A stretch of 64,000 nucleotides of DNA, from positions 1,847,501 to 1,911,500 of the forward strand of contig NZ_CP038255.1 of the NCBI RefSeq assembly GCF_004564135.1, read 5' to 3'. Under the pieces are notes generated by a model, which did not search any database, had not been told where the DNA came from, and saw nothing but the letters and a program-made list of their open reading frames with translations. The stretch is from Terasakiella sp. SH-1. Its GTDB lineage: Bacteria > Pseudomonadota > Alphaproteobacteria > Rhodospirillales > Terasakiellaceae. Below, in pieces: positions 58,038-64,000 of this stretch; position 1 is the stretch's first letter; each line of letters opens with the position of its first letter. A program made the translations under genes and the position numbers.

Positions 58038-59666
58038 CTACGCCTCCAACATATATTGCGTGGCAACCTGCACATCAATTTCATCTTCAACAAACAAAAT
58101 TCGGCTGCCTGCAATACCAAATTCATCCAGATCCACCTCAGGGCCTTTAACTTCCTCTTCAATCAAGACAGAAGGTTGATTAAACCAAAAGACTGAACCT
58201 TTCCCTTCCTGAGAACGCAAATGGATTTGTGCCCCAATCAGGGTGGAGATCCGTTCACAGATGGCAAGCCCAAGCCCCAAACCCTTGCGACGATCACGTT
58301 CGGGATTACCAACCTGGCGGAACTCCTGAAAAATAACTTTTTGATTGTCCTTAGAAATCCCAATTCCAGTGTCATAGACATAAAAACCCAACGCATCCCC
58401 ATGACGGCGCACACCAACACGCACCCGGCCGTTATGTTCAGTATAACGAATAGCATTGGCGACCAGATTACGCAGCAAACGTTCAAACTGCACCGCATCG
58501 GTATTAATGTGCCCCGAACAGGGGATAAAACGCAAATCGACCCCTTTTTCCAAGGCCACCGTTGAAAATTCGGTTTCCAGAGCTCTAAAGCAATCACGCA
58601 CACTGATCGGTTCCAGCTTCACAGAAACCGCATTTGCATCCAGTTTTGAAATATCCAGAATGCCGGAAAACAGCTCATTCATGGTTTCCAAAGAATTGGT
58701 GATGCGTTCCAGTACCTTCATCCCTGCGGGGTCTTGGACAAATTGTTCCAGTACACTCAACAACAGCCCCATTGCATGCAAAGGCTGACGCAAATCATGA
58801 CTGGCGGAGGCCAGAAACTGTGATTTCGCAATACTGGCAAGTTCCGCTTTTTCTTTTGCTTCTTCCAGTCTTTGTTGATGTTTGGCTTCCTGTGTCAGAT
58901 CATGATAGGTCGAGAGGACTGCCGTTTCCCCATCATAAAAAATTTTCGTACAGGACAAGGTGAAATACTGTTTTTCGCCTGCTTCATTTTCAAAATCAAA
59001 TTTATGATCATGAACCGCTTCCCCCTTGGCAAAGGTTTGATTAATTTCCTGCGCGACCCCCAGTCCCTCAAAAATATTTTCCCTCGTGCCAATGTGAAAG
59101 GCATCATCAGCAGCCTTGTTAAAAAACAACGCACGCCCATCAACAAGGTGGGTCACAACGATCGGAATAGGAGAAGCGTTAAAAATAAAACGCAGGTTTT
59201 CTTCGCTGGCTTTATAGGCTTCCCGGCGGCGGCGATCGTCGGTCACATCAATACCACTACAAGCCAGTCCCATGACTTCCCCATTTTCCGGGTCTTTCAT
59301 CGGTTCTACAACCAGATCAAAATATTCAGAATTTTCATCCCCGGAAACCGAGGGCATTTCCACCCGCTCGCCAATCCCTGTTTCCAGAACACGGCGCTTA
59401 ATCACCCCCATTCGATCAGCCAGATCTTTTGGAAGAATATCCCAATCCGTCTTGCCAATGACCTCGTTCTGAACAAAGCCCATATGGCCGTTATAAAGCC
59501 ATGTATAGCGAAGTCGCGTGTCATGATGGCACAAGGCCATCGGACTGAGCCGCAAAGCGTCCAGAAAACGTTTTTCAGATAAACGCGATTTATCCAGCTC
59601 TTCCCTAAGCTGGCGGACTTCTTCTTCCAAACTTGCGATTTTTTCTGACTGATCTGTGTCGTTCAT
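58038..59666 (-). CDS. PAS-containing hybrid histidine kinase, interrupted in its receiver
   Basis: About 542 residues from MNDTDQSEKIASLEEEV (the frame starts at 59696 with TTG). N-terminal coiled coil, three PAS/PAC segments, then a kinase core: H box SASHDLRQPLHAMGLLLSVLEQ, N box LLRNLVANAIRYTEHNG, and D/G boxes DTGIGISKDNQKVIFQEFRQV and RRKGLGLGLAIC. The C terminus enters a receiver domain (ILFVEDEIDVQV) and stops after 20 residues at TAG (58038-58040), with the rest at 57738-58025. The kinase part should be active; phosphorelay through its own receiver would be lost. Confidence 0.88.
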   Translation of the reverse strand: MNDTDQSEKIASLEEEVRQLREELDKSRLSEKRFLDALRLSPMALCHHDTRLRYTWLYNGHMGFVQNEVIGKTDWDILPKDLADRMGVIKRRVLETGIGERVEMPSVSGDENSEYFDLVVEPMKDPENGEVMGLACSGIDVTDDRRRREAYKASEENLRFIFNASPIPIVVTHLVDGRALFFNKAADDAFHIGTRENIFEGLGVAQEINQTFAKGEAVHDHKFDFENEAGEKQYFTLSCTKIFYDGETAVLSTYHDLTQEAKHQQRLEEAKEKAELASIAKSQFLASASHDLRQPLHAMGLLLSVLEQFVQDPAGMKVLERITNSLETMNELFSGILDISKLDANAVSVKLEPISVRDCFRALETEFSTVALEKGVDLRFIPCSGHINTDAVQFERLLRNLVANAIRYTEHNGRVRVGVRRHGDALGFYVYDTGIGISKDNQKVIFQEFRQVGNPERDRRKGLGLGLAICERISTLIGAQIHLRSQEGKGSVFWFNQPSVLIEEEVKGPEVDLDEFGIAGSRILFVEDEIDVQVATQYMLEA

Positions 59667-59800
59667 TAGATGTGCCCAAAGGAATTCCCCTTTCAATAAG
59701 TCGCATATTTTTTAAGCACTGACCAGACTCTTTCGTGTCATTCCCTACCTTTGACAACCAAACACTTCAAAATACGCCTATGACTACAATTAACAGGGCT

Positions 59801-60334
59801 TTAATGAACGTCTTTACGGCGATCATTCTCAAAACCGGGACCGGGGTCATGGCAGCGCCGATCAGGGCCAACATATCCTTTTGCCCGCACAAAATCACGG
59901 GGATGGTGCATGATGTGCTGGATATGATGTTCCAACTTCTTTGCAGGAAAAGGTTTAATGATATAACCATGCGCCCCCGCATTACGGGCCGCTAAAATAT
60001 GTTCCTTGTCGCAATATGACGACACCATAAGAACGAAACATTCCGCATGTTTCAAACTGTCATCCCTTCTTAACAAGTGAAGGAACTCAGCCCCCGACAA
60101 CATGGGCATTTCAAAGTCCAGCAAAATGAAGTCCACATGGGCAAGGCGCAAAATATCGAAGGCATCTGCGGCCTCCCCTGCCCCATAGATTTCACGCGCA
60201 CCAAAAGATTTAAGCTCACGTGTTAAAACTTTACGGGCAATGCTGCTATCATCAACAATAAGATATGACAGCTCATTCAATGGCCTGAGGTCAGGCTCCT
60301 GTGATGTGGTTTGGTTTGGAACAAACACTCCCAT
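59801..60334 (-). CDS. single-domain response regulator with GPDRR tail
   Basis: 177 residues: receiver at 22-145 with LIVDDSSIARKVL, phospho-acceptor D73 (FILLDFEMPMLSG), VSSYCDKEHI and IIKPFPAKKLEHH. The tail contains KGYVGPDRRCHDPGP, close to the linker of the 55060-55992 protein. Together with the nearby kinase it probably forms a signalling module. Confidence 0.9.
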   Translation of the reverse strand: MGVFVPNQTTSQEPDLRPLNELSYLIVDDSSIARKVLTRELKSFGAREIYGAGEAADAFDILRLAHVDFILLDFEMPMLSGAEFLHLLRRDDSLKHAECFVLMVSSYCDKEHILAARNAGAHGYIIKPFPAKKLEHHIQHIMHHPRDFVRAKGYVGPDRRCHDPGPGFENDRRKDVH

Positions 60335-60464
60335 GCCTCCTCCCTTTGACCAATCTATTGCGTTGTGCCTTGAAGGTTAGAAATGAATCCTACCTCATAA
60401 CCACCCAACCAGCAATTATCGAAAGCTGTAACTAGAAGTTTCAGAAAAAACAAAGGGATAAAAG

Positions 60465-60500
60465 AAAAAAGCCTCAAAGCGATAAGCTTGAGGCTTTTTT
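60465..60500 (-). terminator. intrinsic terminator of tRNA-Lys
   Basis: AAAAAAGCCTCAA and TTGAGGCTTTTTT pair around AGCGATAAGC, directly after the tRNA 3' end. Confidence 0.85.
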
Positions 60501-60504
60501 AAAA

Positions 60505-60580
60505 TGGTAGGCACTAGAGGATTCGAACCTCTGACCGTTCGATTAAAAGTCGAATGCTCTACCAACTGAGCTAAGTGCCC
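60505..60580 (-). tRNA. tRNA-Lys (TTT)
   Basis: 76-nt cloverleaf with encoded CCA: acceptor GGGCACT / AGTGCCT (first pair G-U), D arm AGCTCAGTTGGTAGAGC, anticodon stem TTCGA / TCGAA around CTTTTAA, T arm with GGTTCGAATCC. This tRNA is a substrate of MnmA encoded in the window. Confidence 0.96.
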
Positions 60581-60639
60581 TCATTTGAGGTGGTCCGAAC
60601 TGTCGCTTGACGTTGTGTCCGTCCCGTTTGGTGAGGCGG

Positions 60640-60668
60640 TTTATAGTGGGGTCCAGCCAACTGGTCAA
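60640..60668 (-). promoter_or_regulatory. promoter of tRNA-Lys
   Basis: TTGACC (60663-60668), 17 bases, TATAAA (60640-60645), then CCGCC. The element resembles the tRNA-Met promoter, including AGTTGG just after the -35. Confidence 0.75.
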
Positions 60669-60764
60669 TAAAGAAATTCAAAAAAATGAAACTTTTTTAA
60701 AAAGCTTTTATTTACAACACTTTATTAAATCCTTTTTTGACCTTCCCTCCCCTTAAAAAAACAA

Positions 60765-60797
60765 ATCCCCGCCATAAAGACAGGGATTTTTTTGAAT
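60765..60797 (-). terminator. likely terminator of coaD
   Basis: AAATCCC and GGGATTT arms around 14 bases with an adjoining homopolymer run. Weaker than the others in this window. Confidence 0.5.
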
Positions 60798-60849
60798 TAA
60801 AGAGTCAACTTTCAGACTCTAAATCCTAATCAGAACTGATAAAGGCGAA

Positions 60850-61359
60850 TCAATCTTCTGCTTCAAAACGTTCCAGCAATTTTTCTTTTACATTAGGCGT
60901 GACAAAATCAGAAATATCACCGCCCAACTTGCCGATCTCTTTGACAAAACGAGAAGAAATAAACTGACATTTATCAGAGGCCATCAAAAACACCGTTTCA
61001 ATGTCCGGGGATAAATGGGAGTTCATCCCCGCCATCTGAAATTCATATTCGAAATCAGAAACCGCACGCAAGCCCCGCACAATGGTCTTCGCCCCTTGGT
61101 CCTTGGCAAAGTTCATCAACAGACTTTCAAAAGGCTTGACTTCAATTGTCGCCCCGGTCCGTTTCATAATCGCAGGCAGCTCATGTTCCACCATGGCAAC
61201 ACGTTCTTCCAGGGAAAAAAGCGGCCCCTTGCCCCGATTGATGGCAACAGCAAGGATCAAATGATCCACGATATTGGTTGCACGTTCAATAATGTCGAGA
61301 TGGCCGTTGGTAACCGGGTCAAAAGTCCCCGGATACACACCGATACGTTTCTTACCCAT
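60850..61359 (-). CDS. coaD: phosphopantetheine adenylyltransferase
   Basis: 169 residues. The nucleotidyltransferase motif VYPGTFDPVTNGHLDII (TxGH ending at H20) and ISSRFVKEIGKLGGDIS near the C terminus identify CoaD, which forms dephospho-CoA from phosphopantetheine. It lies just downstream of gyrA on the same strand. Confidence 0.96.
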   Translation of the reverse strand: MGKKRIGVYPGTFDPVTNGHLDIIERATNIVDHLILAVAINRGKGPLFSLEERVAMVEHELPAIMKRTGATIEVKPFESLLMNFAKDQGAKTIVRGLRAVSDFEYEFQMAGMNSHLSPDIETVFLMASDKCQFISSRFVKEIGKLGGDISDFVTPNVKEKLLERFEAED

Positions 61360-61414
61360 AACTCGATAACTCCATTAAAGCATAAAGCGGATAAGGGACG
61401 CTCAGGCTTACACC

Positions 61415-64000
61415 TTAAGCGCCCTCAACAGTGTTGTTATTCTCTTCGGCTGCTGCCTGTTCACCAGTTTCCTCAGCAGCGGGGGATTCTTCTTCCCCCT
61501 CGCCTTCACTATCATCGCCCATATCGCGGAAACAGCTAACGGACACAACGCTTTCGCCATCAGCGACACGGAACAAGGTCACACCTTGCGTTTTGCGTCC
61601 TGCAATGCGAACTTCGCCAACACCTGTGCGGATCAATTGCCCCCCATCAGTCACCATGATGATTTCATCTTCGGCTTCAACCGGGAAGGAAGCCGCAACT
61701 TTACCATTGCGTTCCGACATTTCGATATTAGCAATCCCCTTACCGCCACGCCCGGTGGTGCGATATTCAAAGGAAGAAGAGCGTTTGCCAAAGCCACGTT
61801 CCGTAACGGTCAACAGGAACTCTTCTTTTTCTTCCATTTCGGCAATTTGTTCGTCGCTCAAAATACCTTTATCCGGTGTTTCACCCTCTGCACGAACAGC
61901 CTTGGAATACCGCAGATACGCATCGCGTTCTTCTGAAGTCCAATCCCCGCCATTCAAAATGGACATAGAGATCACATTATCCCCCTCACCCAAGCGGATA
62001 CCACGCACACCAGTGGAATTACGCCCCGCAAAGACACGAATATCTTCAACCTTAAAGCGGATACACTGACCATCACGCGTTGTCAGGAAGACATGATCTT
62101 CCGGCTTACAAACGGAAACAGCCACCATGGAATCACCCTCATCCAGCTTCATGGCAATCTTGCCATTGGCTTTCACATTGGTGAAATCGGACAACAGGTT
62201 ACGACGCGCCCCGCCCGATGCGGTAGAGAACATGATATGCATGTCCTTGGCCTGGCTTTCATCTTCCGGCAACTCCATCACGGTTGAAATGGTTTCGCCT
62301 TCATCCAGTGGCAACAGGTTGACCATCGCCTTACCCTTGGACTGTGGATTGCCCAGCGGCAGTTTATAGACTTTCATCTTATAAACCATGCCTGTGGAGC
62401 TAAAGAACAACAGCGGCGTATGGGTATTGGCGACAAAGACATTTTCAACGATATCTTCGTCTTTGGTGCTCATGCCTGAACGCCCCTTACCACCGCGACG
62501 TTGCGCACGGTACGTATCCAGCGGCACACGTTTGATGTAACCGGAACTTGTCACCGTCACAACCATATCTTCGCGTTGGATCAGGTCTTCAATATCATGT
62601 TCGAATTCTGCTTCCTGAATTTCAGAGCGACGCGGTGTAGCAAACTGGGCATGCATGTCCAGCAGCTCGTTGCGCATCAAGGTCATCAGTTTTTCACGCG
62701 AACGCAGGATAGAGAGATATTCTTCGATCTGATCGCCCAACTCACGTAAATCACCCGCGATCTTTTCACGTTCCAGCCCCGTCAAACGGTGCAGGCGCAG
62801 TTCCAGAATCGCTTTGGCCTGTGTTTCAGACAACATATAAGAGCCATCAACCACCTGACGGTCCGGTTCATCCAGCAATTGGATCAACGGTTCAACCTGA
62901 CCTGCGCGCCATTTACGGTCCATCAACTGGGCACGGGCCGTTTGCGGGTCCGGTGCGGCGCGGATCAACTCAATCACCTCGTCGATATTTTCAACGGCCA
63001 CAGCCAAACCAGCCAAGACATGAGCCTTGTCACGCGCCTTACCCAGTTCATAAATGGTACGGCGTGTAATAACCTCTTCACGGAACTCAAGGAAAGCCTG
63101 CAGGATTTTCTTCAAATCCATCTGTTCCGGCTTGCCTTTATTCAGGGCCAGCATATTGACACCAAAGCTGGTTTGCAGCGGTGTAAATTTAAACAGCTGG
63201 TTCAGAACGATTTCCGGCTGGTGGCCTTTTTTGATTTCAACAACCACGCGTACGCCTTGGCGATCAGATTCATCACGCAGATCACCAATGCCCTCGATCT
63301 TCTTATCACGCACCAGCGCCGCCATCTGTTCGATCATGCGCGCCTTGTTGACCTGATAGGGGATCTCGGTGATGATAATCGCCATACGGTCTTTGCGAAT
63401 TTCTTCAATCGCCGTTTTACCGCGCATCACCACAGAACCGCGACCTGTATGGAAAGCAGAACGCAACCCAGTTTGCCCCAGGATAATCCCGCCAGTTGGG
63501 AAATCCGGGCCAAAGACATAATCACGGATCAAATCATCAATGGTCAGATTCGGATTATCAATCAAGGCACAACAGGCATCAATCAACTCCCCCAAGTTAT
63601 GAGGCGGGATATTTGTTGCCATACCAACGGCAATACCACCTGCACCATTCACCAGCAGGTTCGGATATTGCGCGGGCAGAACAGAAGGTTCCAGCGTGGT
63701 ATCGTCATAGTTGGCTTTAAAATCAACCGTGTCTTTATCAATATCAGCGATGAGGTTATGAGCCGCCTTATCCATACGCGCTTCGGTATAACGCATAGCT
63801 GCTGGTGGATCACCATCCATGGAACCAAAGTTCCCTTGCCCGTCAATCAAGGGCAAACGCATGGAGAAATCCTGCGCCATACGAACCATGGCATCATAAA
63901 TCGCGCTATCGCCATGGGGGTGGTATTTACCCATCACATCCCCGACGATACGAGCCGATTTACGGAAAGGCTTGTTATATTCGTAGCCACCTTCCTTCAT
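61415..64000 (-). CDS. gyrA: DNA gyrase subunit A (5' end outside the window)
   Basis: 861 residues visible; by alignment to E. coli about 50 residues are missing at the N terminus, so the ATG at the edge is internal. Catalytic tyrosine is Y71 here ([11 protein letters not shown]. coli Y122). The quinolone region [14 protein letters not shown] has Ser and Asp at the positions of S83 and D87, the susceptible type. The C-terminal beta-pinwheel (GRGGKG box: [13 protein letters not shown]) is present, with an acidic tail of about 40 residues. Confidence 0.97.
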   Translation of the reverse strand: MKEGGYEYNKPFRKSARIVGDVMGKYHPHGDSAIYDAMVRMAQDFSMRLPLIDGQGNFGSMDGDPPAAMRYTEARMDKAAHNLIADIDKDTVDFKANYDDTTLEPSVLPAQYPNLLVNGAGGIAVGMATNIPPHNLGELIDACCALIDNPNLTIDDLIRDYVFGPDFPTGGIILGQTGLRSAFHTGRGSVVMRGKTAIEEIRKDRMAIIITEIPYQVNKARMIEQMAALVRDKKIEGIGDLRDESDRQGVRVVVEIKKGHQPEIVLNQLFKFTPLQTSFGVNMLALNKGKPEQMDLKKILQAFLEFREEVITRRTIYELGKARDKAHVLAGLAVAVENIDEVIELIRAAPDPQTARAQLMDRKWRAGQVEPLIQLLDEPDRQVVDGSYMLSETQAKAILELRLHRLTGLEREKIAGDLRELGDQIEEYLSILRSREKLMTLMRNELLDMHAQFATPRRSEIQEAEFEHDIEDLIQREDMVVTVTSSGYIKRVPLDTYRAQRRGGKGRSGMSTKDEDIVENVFVANTHTPLLFFSSTGMVYKMKVYKLPLGNPQSKGKAMVNLLPLDEGETISTVMELPEDESQAKDMHIMFSTASGGARRNLLSDFTNVKANGKIAMKLDEGDSMVAVSVCKPEDHVFLTTRDGQCIRFKVEDIRVFAGRNSTGVRGIRLGEGDNVISMSILNGGDWTSEERDAYLRYSKAVRAEGETPDKGILSDEQIAEMEEKEEFLLTVTERGFGKRSSSFEYRTTGRGGKGIANIEMSERNGKVAASFPVEAEDEIIMVTDGGQLIRTGVGEVRIAGRKTQGVTLFRVADGESVVSVSCFRDMGDDSEGEGEEESPAAEETGEQAAAEENNNTVEGA

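Noticed and set aside
61431-62069. 212-codon plus-strand frame opposite gyrA
   Set aside because: Antisense shadow of a certain gene with Ser/Pro/Arg-rich composition.
1-64000. CRISPR arrays, insertion sequences, integrases, prophage genes
   Set aside because: No spaced direct repeats, transposase or integrase motifs were seen on either strand.

Overview
The window is a gene-dense stretch of bacterial chromosome (mid-40s to about 50 percent GC by eye, short intergenic gaps, Shine-Dalgarno starts) carrying almost entirely core genes. An EpsC-type cysE heading an isc operon with two cysteine desulfurases, MnmA and DUF599 at the operon end, the rne | amiC-mrcA-prfB arrangement, an RNase E ending in a GWW motif and an HscB with a zinc-type CxxC pair all point to an alphaproteobacterium, probably a motile, aquatic member of the Rhodospirillales in the broad sense (chemoreceptor, c-di-GMP enzymes, many response regulators). 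The species cannot be named from this sequence alone.

Layout. 1-4.0 kb is the least ordinary part: a small conserved protein, then on the minus strand three tandem paralogous membrane proteins coupled by TAATG overlaps, followed by a lipase-like protein and a low-complexity protein that overlap in different frames and may be one broken gene. 4.2-8.3 kb: a helical unknown, rluE, a PAS/EAL protein, a pair of tiny Cys-rich paralogues (the second frameshifted in a C tract), a bacteriohemerythrin and tRNA-Met. 8.4-18.1 kb: a long minus-strand operon cysE-iscR-nifS-like-iscS-iscU-iscA-hscB-hscA-fdx-iscX-DUF599-mnmA, driven from a promoter overlapped by a clear IscR-type box. MnmA at its end uses sulfur supplied by IscS, so the operon links cysteine synthesis, Fe-S assembly and tRNA thiolation.

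18.1-34.6 kb: alpha/beta hydrolase, anmK, marC, tyrS, a giant AsmA/YhdP-like protein, glnE, bcp, a protein that looks like a dead HPt-receiver fusion, a DUF455 ferritin-like protein, a chemoreceptor with a duplicated sensor module, a periplasmic solute-binding protein and prfB. 34.6-48.2 kb: mrcA, amiC, rne, a small Cys protein, a class I/II aminotransferase, a gamma-glutamyltransferase-like lipoprotein lacking its catalytic residues, an M48 protease, a DUF3047 lipoprotein, a DsbA-family protein and a ferritin-like protein. 48.2-64 kb: a PDZ-only protein, a PAS-GGDEF cyclase, tex, cysH, a carboxylesterase, a signalling cluster (STAS protein, three response regulators, an MscS channel, a hybrid kinase cut by an in-frame TAG), tRNA-Lys, coaD and the 5'-truncated gyrA.

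No CRISPR array, insertion sequence, integrase or prophage was seen. The points most worth a second look are the three single-base-scale lesions (around 1.8, 7.6 and 58.0 kb), the membrane-triplet/lipase cluster, the pseudo-phosphorelay protein, the catalytically degenerate gamma-glutamyltransferase, the HSC20-like zinc module in HscB, and the isc promoter with its IscR box and leader hairpin.
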